Assembly: GCF_020783335.1 (NCBI RefSeq)
Contig: NZ_CP086068.1
Location: 3,906,001 to 3,970,000, forward strand
Origin: Mucilaginibacter daejeonensis
GTDB taxonomy: Bacteria > Bacteroidota > Bacteroidia > Sphingobacteriales > Sphingobacteriaceae
Direction of reading: 5' to 3'
DNA length: 64,000 bases
The notes below the pieces were generated by a model. That model was not told the origin of the DNA, did no database searches, and worked only from the letters and a program-made list of their open reading frames with translations. This document shows, in pieces, positions 33,296 through 42,780 of the stretch. Position 1 is the first letter of the stretch, and each line of letters starts with the position of its first letter. Made by a program: the position numbers and the translations under genes.

Positions 33296-33586
33296 TCACA
33301 CCAGGTGGCTAACATAATGAAACTCCAAGGGCTGCTCCAGCAACACCGGTACCACCCGCATAAAATGCTTGTAGTGTGCCGTCGACTGATGCGCCTCGAA
33401 GGCTTCTGCATCGCGCCATTCGTCAAGTAATACGTATTTATAGGGCTTATCCTGGTATTGGAATATCTCGTATTTGATGTAGCCCTCATCGGAGGCGGAG
33501 GCCTCTACCAGCTTTTTCAATTCCAATTCAAACGCTTCTTCTGCATCGGCATGGCAATGCAGTATAGCTATCGATCTAACGCTCAT
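33296..33586 (-). CDS. Putative quinol monooxygenase (ABM domain)
   Basis: A 96-residue antibiotic biosynthesis monooxygenase-like protein of the ferredoxin fold: AILHCHADAEEAFELELKKL, EGYIKYEIFQYQ, YVLLDEWRDAEAFEAHQST and HYKHFMRVVPVLLEQPLEF. Small ABM proteins such as YgiN act on quinols; others are stress proteins of unknown substrate. It is a single gene downstream of tdk on the same strand, 69 bases apart, and could be co-transcribed. Confidence 0.82.
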   Translation of the reverse strand: MSVRSIAILHCHADAEEAFELELKKLVEASASDEGYIKYEIFQYQDKPYKYVLLDEWRDAEAFEAHQSTAHYKHFMRVVPVLLEQPLEFHYVSHLV

Positions 33587-33655
33587 AACTTGGTCATCAT
33601 ATAGGTGATAAGATAACCAATGGTCAATATCTTCTGTTTGCTTGGGGCGAGCCGA

Positions 33656-34231
33656 TCAGGACGAAAAAAAGCAGGTGCGGCAACGGGGTTCGTAGCTTTC
33701 CTTTTCGCCCAGCAGTACACGGCCTTCATCAGGCACCAGGCGATATGAGTACAGGGCGGGGCTGCCACAGCACACGCATACCGCGTGCACTTTGGTCACC
33801 GATTCGGCCATGGCCATAATAGCGGGCATAGGTCCGAAAGGTACACCTTTAAAATCCATGTCCAGCCCGGCCACGATCACGCGCACGCCGCGGTTGGCCA
33901 GGGCATTACATACGTTGGGCAGCTCATCGTCAAAAAATTGCGCTTCATCGATACCTACCACTTCAACGTTGGCACCTAACAGCAGGATGGCCGATGAACT
34001 TTCGACAGGAGTGCAGGGAATGCTGTTCTGGTCGTGTGATACCACCGCCTCTTCGGCGTAACGGGTATCAGTTTTGGGCTTGAAGATCTCGACGTTCAAA
34101 CGCGCGATCTGGGCACGGCGCAACCTGCGGATCAGCTCCTCGGTCTTGCCCGAGAACATGGATCCGCAAACCACTTCTACACTACCACCATGCTCACTTC
34201 GCCTCTTAAAAACGTCCTCACTAAACAACAT
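33656..34231 (-). CDS. tdk: Thymidine kinase
   Basis: A 191-residue type II thymidine kinase (nucleotide salvage). P-loop [13 protein letters not shown] (near residue 22), the DEAQFF motif (near 104), lasso region with YEPRCRTC, and a four-cysteine zinc site (CVCCGS...CRTC). The length is as usual. A start slightly downstream cannot be excluded, but the ATG used gives the family N-terminus ([15 protein letters not shown]). Confidence 0.94.
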   Translation of the reverse strand: MLFSEDVFKRRSEHGGSVEVVCGSMFSGKTEELIRRLRRAQIARLNVEIFKPKTDTRYAEEAVVSHDQNSIPCTPVESSSAILLLGANVEVVGIDEAQFFDDELPNVCNALANRGVRVIVAGLDMDFKGVPFGPMPAIMAMAESVTKVHAVCVCCGSPALYSYRLVPDEGRVLLGEKESYEPRCRTCFFSS

Positions 34232-34271
34232 TCCAAAACTTTTACAGCCGGCTAATATCAGAATTATATCT

Positions 34272-34279
34272 TACTTTTG
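34272..34279 (+). promoter_or_regulatory. -7 element
   Basis: TACTTTTG, an exact TAnnTTTG match, 28 bases before the ATG at 34308. The ATG at 34281 just after it would be too close to serve. Confidence 0.55.
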
Positions 34280-34307
34280 AATGCGTACATTTTCAACATC
34301 GGCACCC

Positions 34308-35657
34308 ATGAAACAGCAGGAGATACTCAAAAAGATAGGTTTTATACTTAAAGAACTCAACGAACAGTACGACTATCTGTTGACCCAGGAAGGCCACATC
34401 AACGACCTTGAATTGGAGCTTTTTGCTGCCAACGCCCGCTTTTTGGGCGACCATAATGACATATTGCGCAAGGTGAATACCCAGGCCCTGAACCTTAGGC
34501 CGGCCCTGCCTGAGCATGACCAAAACGCTGCCCCGGTTAATGCTTTTGATACCACCAACACTGTGGTACAAGAACCGGTGATCCTTGATCAGCATTTTGA
34601 CACACATGCCCCTGTTGATACTTATACCGAACCTCAGCAAGTGATCCACTTGCCTGAGACCACCGAAAGTGCCCCCGAACACACCGAACCTGCTTTGGCC
34701 TACCAGGAACCACAGCCCGTTGCTGAAGAACCTACCGTAACCATTGAAGAGTACGAGCACGAAGCCGAACCGGTAGAAGAAAAAAGCTTTGACACACCTG
34801 CCGCCTCTGTTGAGCCCGAACATCAGGCGACACAGGACCATGTGTTCCACAAGACGGTAGACATTAATACCCCGCCACCTCCGGCCTACGCTGATACGCA
34901 CATAGAGGAGGCCCGCGAGAGTAATGACCATTACGACTTTATACGCCACGAGCCGCAGGTGAGTAACGAGCAGCACGAGTTCTCGATCAGTAGCCACTCG
35001 GCCGAAGAAGAACGCCCGCCACACGTTGACCTCACCACCGACGAACCGCAACCGATCGATGCCAACGAATACGCGGAACCCGTGAACATCGCGCCGGTTG
35101 AGCCGGAACCTGTTGCTCCTGCTCAGGAAGAACGCTCTTTATTTGATCATCCAGCTGAACCTCAAATAACAGTTCCGATAGAAGAAGAACGCCCTGCTTA
35201 TAACTTCGAGGCTCAAGAGCCGGTAAAGGAAGAGGCTCCTGCCGCTCCGGAACCTTACACCGCCCCTGTTCATGAAGCGCCTAAGGCCACCGAGCCAGAA
35301 AAGCCATTGACGCTGCATGAGCGACTGGCCGCCCAATTACGTGGCGACAAACCTGCCGAAGCACCTTTAGCCCAACCTATCACCAGCGCTTACGCCGCAC
35401 CGCAACATCAACCGCAAACGGCCATTACCGATATCAAATCGGCTATTAATATGAATGATAAGATGCTGTTCGTGAAGGACCTGTTCAATGGCTACAGCCT
35501 GGCCTACAGCGAAGCGATCGAGCTGCTCAACCGCTGCAAGACCATGGAAGAGGCCGACCAGTTCCTGAAAGCCAACTACGTGACCAAGAACCGCTGGACC
35601 GAAAGACCGGACACGGTAGATAAGTTCTACGCAGTGCTGAGAAGAAGATTTCAGTAA
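34308..35657 (+). CDS. Pro/Glu-rich hypothetical protein with conserved ends
   Basis: The ATG at 34308 gives 449 residues. The N-terminal 60 residues are a helical region ([20 protein letters not shown]), the middle 280 residues are low-complexity Glu/Pro/Ala/His (EPVVAEE, PEPV), and the C-terminal 80 residues are a conserved-looking domain ([62 protein letters not shown]). Homologues with this end-conserved layout occur in Sphingobacteriaceae without a role. No signal peptide or membrane segment. Possibly a structural or scaffolding protein. Confidence 0.7.
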   Translation: MKQQEILKKIGFILKELNEQYDYLLTQEGHINDLELELFAANARFLGDHNDILRKVNTQALNLRPALPEHDQNAAPVNAFDTTNTVVQEPVILDQHFDTHAPVDTYTEPQQVIHLPETTESAPEHTEPALAYQEPQPVAEEPTVTIEEYEHEAEPVEEKSFDTPAASVEPEHQATQDHVFHKTVDINTPPPPAYADTHIEEARESNDHYDFIRHEPQVSNEQHEFSISSHSAEEERPPHVDLTTDEPQPIDANEYAEPVNIAPVEPEPVAPAQEERSLFDHPAEPQITVPIEEERPAYNFEAQEPVKEEAPAAPEPYTAPVHEAPKATEPEKPLTLHERLAAQLRGDKPAEAPLAQPITSAYAAPQHQPQTAITDIKSAINMNDKMLFVKDLFNGYSLAYSEAIELLNRCKTMEEADQFLKANYVTKNRWTERPDTVDKFYAVLRRRFQ

Positions 35658-35676
35658 TTAATTTATTGTTTGATCG

Positions 35677-35975
35677 GTCATGCTGAACTTGTTTCAGCAT
35701 CACACTTGCAAGGTGGTTAGCCTGTCCTGAGAGATGCCGATATGCATCGGCATGACGGGGGTGAGTATGTAAAACAAATAACCCGTCATGCTGAACTTGT
35801 TTCAGCATCACACTTGCAAGGTGGCCGACCTGTCCTGAGAGATGCCGATATTCATCGGCATGATGGGGGTGAGTATGTAAAACAACTAACTTGTCATGCT
35901 GAACTTGTTTCAGTATCTCACATGCAAGGTAACTACATATACTGAGAGATGCTGATATGCATCGGCATGACCGTA
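35677..35975. repeat. Three tandem 108-bp intergenic repeats
   Basis: Copies start at 35677, 35785 and 35893. Each begins with the palindrome GTCATGCTGAACTTGTTTCAGC (first part) and includes GATGCCGATATGCATCGGC, a second palindrome, followed by a GGTGAGTATGTAAAACAA linker. They fill the space between the convergent 34308 gene and the LytTR regulator gene. Confidence 0.85.
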
Positions 35976-35987
35976 AGCATTCGCCCT

Positions 35988-36740
35988 CTAAATCCCCAAC
36001 ACCTGCTTCAATTTTGCGTATCCTGTTTTACTGACCGGGATGCGGGCCCCTGATCTGAGGATGGCGATGTGGGTATCTTTTTCGTAAGGGTCTATACGGG
36101 TGATCTGGGATAGGCTCACCATATACGAACGGTGCACGCGGGCAAATTGCCGTGGGTCAAGCGTGCGTTCGAAGAAGCTAAGGGTCTTATTCTTTAAAAA
36201 GGAGCCTTCAGGGGTGATGATGCTCACGTAATCATCATCGGCGGCCAGGTATTCTACATCATGCACCGGAATGATCTTCACTTTGGCGCCGGTCTTCACC
36301 ACGATGCGCTCATGTTGCGCGGGTGACTGGGCGGCGGTCTCTAACAGTTCCTCGGTAGGTTTGCTTACGGGAGCCGGGCTGGTCACGGCTTGACCGAGAT
36401 ACTTTTCGATGGCCTTGTTAAAGCGCTCACGACTGAACGGCTTTAGCAGATAATCCACCGCATGCGCCTCAAAGGCCTTGATGGCATACTCGTCAAAAGC
36501 AGTGGTAAAGATCACCTGCGGAGGTTGCTCTACCAGTTCGAGCATCTCGAAACCGTTGATCTTAGGCATTTGCACGTCCAAAAAGATAAGGTCGGGCTGG
36601 TGCTGCATAATAGCCTTGATACCTTCAAAGCCATCACCGCATTCCTGCAATACCTCTATCTCGTTCTTATATTGTTGTAAATATTCGAGCACCACCATGC
36701 GGGCCAATGGCTCATCGTCTATCACCAGTACCCGTTTCAT
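35988..36740 (-). CDS. LytTR-family response regulator
   Basis: A 250-residue regulator. Receiver domain: VIDDEPLARM (acidic pocket), LIFLDVQMPKINGFEM (phospho-acceptor Asp near residue 55), TTAFDEYAI and LLKPFSRERF (Lys near 105). The DNA-binding domain is LytTR (from about 145): ERIVVKTGAKVKIIPVHDVEYL, FARVHRSYMVSLSQI. The ATG overlaps the stop of the kinase gene by four bases, so the pair is translationally coupled. Targets are unknown; a membrane-stress role is suggested by the LiaF-like gene upstream in the same operon. Confidence 0.94.
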   Translation of the reverse strand: MKRVLVIDDEPLARMVVLEYLQQYKNEIEVLQECGDGFEGIKAIMQHQPDLIFLDVQMPKINGFEMLELVEQPPQVIFTTAFDEYAIKAFEAHAVDYLLKPFSRERFNKAIEKYLGQAVTSPAPVSKPTEELLETAAQSPAQHERIVVKTGAKVKIIPVHDVEYLAADDDYVSIITPEGSFLKNKTLSFFERTLDPRQFARVHRSYMVSLSQITRIDPYEKDTHIAILRSGARIPVSKTGYAKLKQVLGI

Positions 36741-37780
36741 GCTGCCTGTGGTATTTTGATCATGATGGTAAATATATCATCATTCGTGTAAGTTTCAACC
36801 AGATCATTACGGGCATACAGCAAATAAAGCCTGCGTTTGATCCCACTCAAGCCAAAACCTGTGCCCTGGCGGGGTCGGGCGGTTTGCGGGTCAAAGGGGT
36901 TTTGAACCATCACGGCAAGGTAGTTATCCTCTATCTCGGCCCGTATGCTGATGGTCACCTCGCCGGTGGTATCATACAAACCAAATTTGATGGCGTTCTC
37001 CACTAAGGGTTGTAACAACAGCGGCGGCAGCATGGCCTTCCGGCAACGGTCATCACAACTCACCTCCGTAAGCAGGCGGTGGCCAAAGCGTACCTTTTCA
37101 ATATCGAGGTAAAGGTTGAGGTGAGCAAGCTCTTCGTTAAAGGTCACATGTTGCTGGTCGTCCTTTTTTAAAGTGCCGCGCAAAAAGTCAGATAGTTGAT
37201 GGATCATCTTGCGGGCCTCGTCGGGCTTGAAACCGATCAGCGCGTTGATAGAGTTGAGGCTGTTGAACAAAAAGTGAGGCTGAAGTTGCTGGCGCAGGTT
37301 GTACAACTCTGCATCGCGTGAAAGTTTCTCGGCTTCGGACTTACGCTTTTCATTATCCTTTTGATCTTGCTGTACATACCAGATCAGGCTGATCATGGCC
37401 ATCCATCCAATGGCTAAAAAGCTGGTAAAAAAACGAAGCATGAGCGACTGTTTCAGGAAAATATCATATGTGTCGCCCATGCTGAACATTGGCATCAGCC
37501 ACCGTACCGCCACGGTGCAAACCGCTGCCAATGCTACACACCAGATCACCAGGTTAATGTAACTGCCCTTGCCGGGTTGGTAGTAGCGCAGGTTATTATC
37601 GATAAGCCAGCAGGCGGCCGCCAAGGGCAGCACGCTCACGCCGCTATCGATCACGGCCACGTACCAGTCAAAACCAAAGCTATGCACCACGTAGGTTTGC
37701 AAAGCTGCCCAGGCCAGGCCGCCTATGGACAGTGCGAGTCCTAATTTACCGTAAAGAGTGGTAGTTGGGTTGGCGGTCAT
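36737..37780 (-). CDS. LytS-like sensor histidine kinase
   Basis: A 347-residue kinase of the His_kinase (PF06580) class. Four membrane segments fill residues 1 to about 140 with no large sensor domain, then a coiled linker (DNEKRKSEAEKLSRDAELYN), the phospho-acceptor block LRQQLQPHFLFNSLNSINAL (His near residue 170), and a HATPase domain with PPLLLQPLVENAIKFG and GTGFGLSGIKRRL. The partner regulator gene overlaps by four bases. A 26-residue membrane peptide gene and a LiaF-like gene lie directly upstream. Confidence 0.94.
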   Translation of the reverse strand: MTANPTTTLYGKLGLALSIGGLAWAALQTYVVHSFGFDWYVAVIDSGVSVLPLAAACWLIDNNLRYYQPGKGSYINLVIWCVALAAVCTVAVRWLMPMFSMGDTYDIFLKQSLMLRFFTSFLAIGWMAMISLIWYVQQDQKDNEKRKSEAEKLSRDAELYNLRQQLQPHFLFNSLNSINALIGFKPDEARKMIHQLSDFLRGTLKKDDQQHVTFNEELAHLNLYLDIEKVRFGHRLLTEVSCDDRCRKAMLPPLLLQPLVENAIKFGLYDTTGEVTISIRAEIEDNYLAVMVQNPFDPQTARPRQGTGFGLSGIKRRLYLLYARNDLVETYTNDDIFTIMIKIPQAA

Positions 37781-37848
37781 TGCTTAAGGGTCAGTTCAGT
37801 TAGTGATGTACAGGTGTTAAAGGTTCGGTTGAAAGTAAGATGGATCGG

Positions 37849-37929
37849 CTACCCGACAGGTCCGCCCAGGGCGCCTATGATGAGTTGCAGGATCGTGTAG
37901 ATGCTTAAAATGATGAGATACCAGTTCAT
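37849..37929 (-). CDS. 26-residue membrane peptide in the LytSR operon
   Basis: Reading on the minus strand from an ATG at 37929 to a TAG at 37849 gives MNWYLIILSIYTILQLIIGA followed by LGGPVG. It is a single hydrophobic helix ended by a short Gly/Pro tail. The gene lies 20 bases after the stop of the LiaF-like gene and about 70 bases before the kinase gene, all on the same strand. A start and stop with such a strongly hydrophobic, in-phase reading in this operon is unlikely by chance, but no other copy is available to prove it. Confidence 0.5.
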   Translation of the reverse strand: MNWYLIILSIYTILQLIIGALGGPVG

Positions 37930-37949
37930 GACTTTAAATATGATGAAGG

Positions 37950-38810
37950 TTAAAAACTACGAACGTCTACCCCGGCGAAAATGGAAACTCCTTTGATCAC
38001 CAGTAATTTATCAGGGTTGATGGCACTTTGCGGGCCAAACTTGCCGAAGCGTTTATCATCAACACTGGCAAATACAGCGGCCATATCTGAAGTGACCGAC
38101 CAGTGCGGCGGCACGACCAGTTTGATCCCGCCGAACAGTTGAGTGACCTCGATCACCACCGTGCCGTGTATATCGGCCTGGCTCAGGTCTATCTCGGCAC
38201 CGCCGAAGATGTTCACGATCTGGCCGCCGCGGAAGTTCTTAGACAATACAGCCTTTTTGATACCACCGAACACGGATACCGTATCGATCACGTCGTCGGC
38301 CGAGTAGCCGGTGCGGGTGTTCTGGTAAGCGCCGTATGAGCTGTCCTCAGTTTTTTTTTCGGGCTCGGGGTCGTTGGCGTCACGTACTACGTAATCCACT
38401 ACCGGTACGTCTTGGGTAGTATTGGTGAAGTCGGGTTGGCTTTTCCAGTCGGTATTACCCCAGCGGTTGTTCTGGTGGCTGCGTTTAACGATCAGCCATA
38501 TACCTACTGCGATCACCACGATCGGCAAGCTCAGGTGACTGATATCGATCCAGGGCGATATACGACCCGACAAAAAGATCACACCGATCAGGATGGCGAT
38601 CAGCGCGCCGGGCTTTTTAAAGTTGTGCTTGGCTCCGCTGAACAGGCCGATCACGATCAGCAGCATAGGCCAGCTGAACAACCAGTGCGGAATAAAGAAG
38701 AAGTGGAACTGGCGCAGCAACAATGCACAGCCAACTACCAGCAGCACCAGGCCAGCAATGGCTTTACCGTTATTTTGTGGTTGGTTAGGATATATGGGTT
38801 CGGTGTTCAT
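37950..38810 (-). CDS. LiaF-like membrane protein (DUF5668)
   Basis: A 286-residue protein. The N-terminal part (about 15-110) has four membrane segments matching DUF5668 (AIAGLVLLVVGCALLLRQF, LLIVIGLF, ALIAILIGVIFLSG, LPIVVIAVGIWLIVK); the middle is a polar linker; the C-terminal half is a beta-helix-like domain found in LiaF proteins (VSVFGGIKKAVLSKNFRGG, IVNIFGGAEIDLSQADI, FGGIKLVVPPHW). LiaF proteins regulate a two-component system that answers to envelope stress. That this one regulates the adjacent LytS/LytR-type pair is inferred from the shared operon. Confidence 0.85.
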   Translation of the reverse strand: MNTEPIYPNQPQNNGKAIAGLVLLVVGCALLLRQFHFFFIPHWLFSWPMLLIVIGLFSGAKHNFKKPGALIAILIGVIFLSGRISPWIDISHLSLPIVVIAVGIWLIVKRSHQNNRWGNTDWKSQPDFTNTTQDVPVVDYVVRDANDPEPEKKTEDSSYGAYQNTRTGYSADDVIDTVSVFGGIKKAVLSKNFRGGQIVNIFGGAEIDLSQADIHGTVVIEVTQLFGGIKLVVPPHWSVTSDMAAVFASVDDKRFGKFGPQSAINPDKLLVIKGVSIFAGVDVRSF

Positions 38811-39155
38811 GACGATCAGATTCTATGTTCCAAAAGTACGATAGCGATCGCCTGTAGTAAATAGCAAAGTGGTGGCCGGGGCCACAACCTCGGTGAACGG
38901 CCATTTTTTGTCGGTGAAATTTCTGGCCGCTGTAACATTATCGGTGAACGCGGTGTCTTATCCGTATCCTAAACTTAATATGACACCCCTGGCCTCACAA
39001 AAGAGGCTTGACATAGGAGCATATACTCAACAACAAAAGGCCATTGCTGATCAAGCAAATGGCCTTTATTGTGTATTACATCGCCTCAAAAAAGTTACAA
39101 CCTATAAAAGGTAGTTTATCATAACTTAGGAAAGTCAAACTTAACTAACTCCCGA
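38811..39155. other. Divergent intergenic region with orphan terminator
   Basis: The 345 bases between the LiaF-like gene and the M14 peptidase gene hold no convincing gene; one open frame (38869-39114) lacks protein features. A terminator-like hairpin sits at 39036-39067. Confidence 0.4.
39036..39067 (+). terminator. Orphan terminator hairpin
   Basis: AAAGGCCATT / AATGGCCTTT, 10-bp stem with a larger loop, followed by ATTGTG. No gene on the plus strand lies directly before it. Confidence 0.55.
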
Positions 39156-41897
39156 ATGAAAGTAAACTTACTCAGCACCTTAGCGGTATCGTTGTGGTTA
39201 GCCACCACGATACAGGTACAGGCTCAGAGCGTCCCCACCCCCAAACAACATTTTGGTTTCAACATAGGCGACGACTACAACCTGGCCAACTACACCCAAA
39301 CCGAGGCTTATTTTAAAAAGCTGGCCGCATCGCCCCGTACCAAGTATGTTGATATAGGCCTAACCGAAGAAGGCAGGCACCAGCTAATGCTCATCGTGTC
39401 ATCGCCTGAGAACATCAAGAACCTCGAAAAATATAAAGAGATATCGCGCAAGCTGGCCCGTGCTGAGGACCTTACCGAGGCCGATGCCAAAAAGCTGGCC
39501 AATGACGGCAAGGCCATCGTTTGGATAGATGGAGGCCTGCATGCCACCGAGACCGTAGGTACACACCAGCTGATCGAGACGGCCTACAACCTGGTAAGCC
39601 GCACTGATGCCGAGACCATGCGCATCCTCGATAACTGTATCATCCTGATGGTGCATGCCAACCCCGACGGGCAGGAACTGGTATCCAACTGGTATATGAG
39701 CCAAAAGGATCCGGCCAAACGCAACATGAACATTCCGCGCCTGTATGAAAAATACATCGGCCATGATAACAACCGCGATTTTTACATGATGAACATGAAG
39801 GAATCGCAGAACATCACTCGCGTACAGTTCCTGGAGTGGTTCCCGCAGATCGTGTATAACCACCACCAAACTGGTCCTGCCGGATCGGTAGTGGCCGGCC
39901 CGCCGTACCGCGACCCGTTCAACTACGTGTACGACCCGCTTTTGGTGACCAGTATAGATGCGCTGGGCGCCGCCATGAGCAGCCGCCTCAATGCCGAGAA
40001 CAAGCCCGGTTACACCGAGCGTAACGGCACCCAGTTCTCTACTTGGTGGAACGGTGGTTTACGCACTACCACTTATTTCCACAACATGGTGGGTTTACTT
40101 ACCGAGATCATTGGCAGCCCTACCCCGGCCACGGTGCCGCTGGTGCCTGAACGGTTGATCCCGAGCAGTAACACGCCTTACCCGGTAACGCCGCAGCCAT
40201 GGCACTACAAACAGTCTATAGATTATTCACTATCGCTCAACTATGCGGTATTGGGCTATGCCGCCCGCCAGCGCGATATCATGTTATATAACATGTACGT
40301 GATGGGCCAAAACTCGATCAAAAAAGGCCGTACCGATACCTGGGGCTTATCGCCTAAAAAGGCCGACTCGATCACCGCAGCTTACCGTAAAGACAGCCCT
40401 GCACCTGCAGCTGGCGGCCGTGGTTTTGGTTTTAATGGTGTACCTACCAAGTATTATGATCAGGTGTTGAAAGACCCGACCCTGCGCGACCCACGTGGCT
40501 ATATCATCCCTGCCGATCAGGCCGACTTCCCTACCGCTGTTAAATTCATCAATACCTTAGTGCGCAGTGGCCTGATCGTTCACAAGGCATCATCAGCCTT
40601 TAAGGTAAATGGTGTGAGCTATCCGGCAGGATCATACGTGGTGAAGACCGATCAGGCCTTTCGTCCGCATGTGTTGGATATGTTCGAACCACAGGATCAC
40701 CCTAATGATTTTCAATACCCGGGAGGCCCCCCTATCCGCCCTTATGATAATGCTGGCTGGACACTGGCCTTCCAAATGGGTATCAAGTTCGATCGTATAC
40801 AGGACGCCTTTGATGGTCCGTTCAAACGTATACCTTATGGCCAATTACAAACCCCGCCGCTTGCCGCCGTACCTGCTGCTGCTAAGGCCGGTTACTTGTT
40901 AGATACCCGCAGCAACAACGCTTACATTGCCGTTAATGACCTGTTAAAGGCCGGCGTTGAAGTGTACCGCGCACCACAAGGTGCCGATGGTCTGCCTGCC
41001 GGAACATTCTTCGTTCCATCAAGTACTACTGCACAAGCTGCACTGGCTAAAGAGGCTAACCTGGGCGTGAAAGCCATCGCTACCGCGAAAAAGCCTAAGG
41101 GCGCGGTGAAGATCCAGGCCTTACGCATTGGTTTGTGGGATCAGTACGGTGGCTCTATCCCATCAGGATGGTTGCGCTGGTTGTTCGAGCAAACGCACTT
41201 CAACTTTGAGCGTGTGTACCCGCAAGAGATAGATGGTGGCAACTTGAAAAGCAAATACGATGTATTGGTATTTGTGGGTGGTGCTATACCAAGTACTACT
41301 GGTGGTCGTGGCGGCTTTGAAGGCCGAGGCGGTTCTGCCGAGGACCTGCCGGCTGAGTACAAAGCCATGACCGGCCGCATCACTGCCGACAAGTCGATAC
41401 CGCAATTGAAGGCCTTTTTGGAGGCTGGAGGTAGCATCGTGACCATAGGCAGCAGTGCCAACCTGGCCTACCAACTTAAATTACCGGTAAAGAACGCCCT
41501 CACCGAGACCGTGAAAGGAGAAGAAAGACCACTTTCTGGCGATAAGTTCTACATTCCGGGCAGCGTATTACAAGTGACCTATGACACCACCCAACCGGCC
41601 ACCTGGGGTATGCCAGCCACCGGCGATGTGATGTTCGATAGCAGTCCGGCGTTCAAACTAGACCCTAACGCCAACGCGCAAGGCATCAAAGCACTGGCCA
41701 CTTATACCACTGCCACTCCGTTACGCAGCGGCTGGGCCTGGGGACAAAAATACCTGCAAGGCTCCATGGCCGCCTTCGTGGCACCATACGGCTCAGGCAA
41801 ACTGTACGTGTTCGGCCCCGAGATCAGCTTCCGCGCCCAATCGCACGGCACATTCAAGCTGTTATTTAACGAACTGTACGGCACCGCCGGTAAGTAA
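39156..41897 (+). CDS. M14 family zinc carboxypeptidase
   Basis: A 913-residue secreted peptidase. Signal peptide (KVNLLSTLAVSLWLATTIQVQAQ), then the M14 fold: the zinc motif HxxE in DGGLHATETVG (near residue 127), the substrate-arginine region MVHANPDGQEL, NMNIPRLYEKYIGHDNNRDFYMMN, and the third ligand His in VYNHHQTGPAG (near 238). The C-terminal half (from about 560) contains a flavodoxin/GATase-like fold (LRIGLWDQYGGSIPSGWLRW, DVLVFVGGAIPS). Such long M14 proteins are common in Bacteroidota; substrates are unknown. Confidence 0.9.
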   Translation: MKVNLLSTLAVSLWLATTIQVQAQSVPTPKQHFGFNIGDDYNLANYTQTEAYFKKLAASPRTKYVDIGLTEEGRHQLMLIVSSPENIKNLEKYKEISRKLARAEDLTEADAKKLANDGKAIVWIDGGLHATETVGTHQLIETAYNLVSRTDAETMRILDNCIILMVHANPDGQELVSNWYMSQKDPAKRNMNIPRLYEKYIGHDNNRDFYMMNMKESQNITRVQFLEWFPQIVYNHHQTGPAGSVVAGPPYRDPFNYVYDPLLVTSIDALGAAMSSRLNAENKPGYTERNGTQFSTWWNGGLRTTTYFHNMVGLLTEIIGSPTPATVPLVPERLIPSSNTPYPVTPQPWHYKQSIDYSLSLNYAVLGYAARQRDIMLYNMYVMGQNSIKKGRTDTWGLSPKKADSITAAYRKDSPAPAAGGRGFGFNGVPTKYYDQVLKDPTLRDPRGYIIPADQADFPTAVKFINTLVRSGLIVHKASSAFKVNGVSYPAGSYVVKTDQAFRPHVLDMFEPQDHPNDFQYPGGPPIRPYDNAGWTLAFQMGIKFDRIQDAFDGPFKRIPYGQLQTPPLAAVPAAAKAGYLLDTRSNNAYIAVNDLLKAGVEVYRAPQGADGLPAGTFFVPSSTTAQAALAKEANLGVKAIATAKKPKGAVKIQALRIGLWDQYGGSIPSGWLRWLFEQTHFNFERVYPQEIDGGNLKSKYDVLVFVGGAIPSTTGGRGGFEGRGGSAEDLPAEYKAMTGRITADKSIPQLKAFLEAGGSIVTIGSSANLAYQLKLPVKNALTETVKGEERPLSGDKFYIPGSVLQVTYDTTQPATWGMPATGDVMFDSSPAFKLDPNANAQGIKALATYTTATPLRSGWAWGQKYLQGSMAAFVAPYGSGKLYVFGPEISFRAQSHGTFKLLFNELYGTAGK

Positions 41898-41913
41898 ATA
41901 TTATTAGAATGAC

Positions 41914-41940
41914 AAAGGGCCGCGATGAGCGGCCCTTTTT
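41914..41940 (+). terminator. Terminator of the M14 peptidase gene
   Basis: AAAGGGCCGC / GCGGCCCTTT with GATGA loop and T run. Confidence 0.9.
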
Positions 41941-42000
41941 GTTTAGGTAGGTCTTTGATCATGCCGATGCTTATGGGCGTGGTTGTCCCTTAAAAATACT

Positions 42001-42705
42001 TGTCATGCTGAACGTAGTGATGTATCCTATACACCAGGACCGATCGCACGCATAGGATGTTTCGCATGCGCTCAACATGACAGATGCTTATGTGTGTGTG
42101 TGTGTGTTCTCCACATCCATACCCACCTCGTTATGCCGATGAATATCGGCATCCCTCAGGACTGGCTGATCACTTAGCATGTGAGATGCTGAAACAAGTT
42201 TAGTATGACCGGTGCGGATGAATGGATGATCATTATAATAAACTTGTCATGCTGAACGTAGTGAAGCATCCTATGAACTATGACCGGTCGAACGTATAAG
42301 ATGTTTCGCATGCGCTCAACACGACAGGTGTGTGTTCGGCGGAAATCTATTTATCCCACCCCGTCATGCCGATGAATATCGGCATCTCTCAGAACAGGCT
42401 GATCACTTAGCATGTGGGATACTGAAACAAGTTCAGCATGACCGGCGCGGATGAATGGATGATCATTATAATAAACTTGTCATGCTGAACGTAGTGAAGC
42501 ATCCTATAGATACGACCGGTGGCACGTATAAGATGTTTCGCATGCGCTCAACATGACAGGTGTGTGTGTGTGTGTGTGTGTGTGTGCTCGACGGAAATCT
42601 ATTCATCCCATCCCGTCATGCCGATGCATATCGGCATCTCTCCGGACAGGCTGATCACTTAGCATGTGAGATGCTGAAACAAGTTCAGCATGACAGAGCA
42701 GATCA
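42001..42705. repeat. Three-copy repeat array with GT microsatellites
   Basis: Copies start near 42001, 42245 and 42478 with periods of 244 and 233 bases. Each contains GTCATGCTGAACGTAGTGA, TGTTTCGCATGCGCTCAAC, ATGCCGATGAATATCGGCAT (palindrome) and GATGCTGAAACAAGTTCAGC, the last being the reverse complement of the module in the 35677 array. Copies 1 and 3 carry (GT)n runs of different length (about 42091-42107 and 42559-42586); copy 2 has only a short one. Confidence 0.85.
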
Positions 42706-42780
42706 TTTACATGTGCGATCAGGATCACTCAGTAATTATGAAAAACTTGGCATCGAAAGATAACCGATCGTTATGACCGA

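Noticed and set aside
34293..35051. Long minus-strand frame (252 codons) opposite the Glu/Pro-rich gene
   Set aside because: It is the antisense of a low-complexity gene with its own promoter; the antisense protein has no domain features.
35742..35945. Open frames with repeated peptide motifs (also near 35527-35811 and 42560-42763)
   Set aside because: They are translations of the tandem intergenic repeats, not genes.
35677..35975. CRISPR array
   Set aside because: The repeated unit is 108 bases with no unique spacers, so it is a tandem repeat and not CRISPR; the same holds for 42001-42705.
38869..39114. Plus-strand open frame of 81 codons before the M14 gene
   Set aside because: No recognisable start context or domain, and it covers a terminator hairpin.
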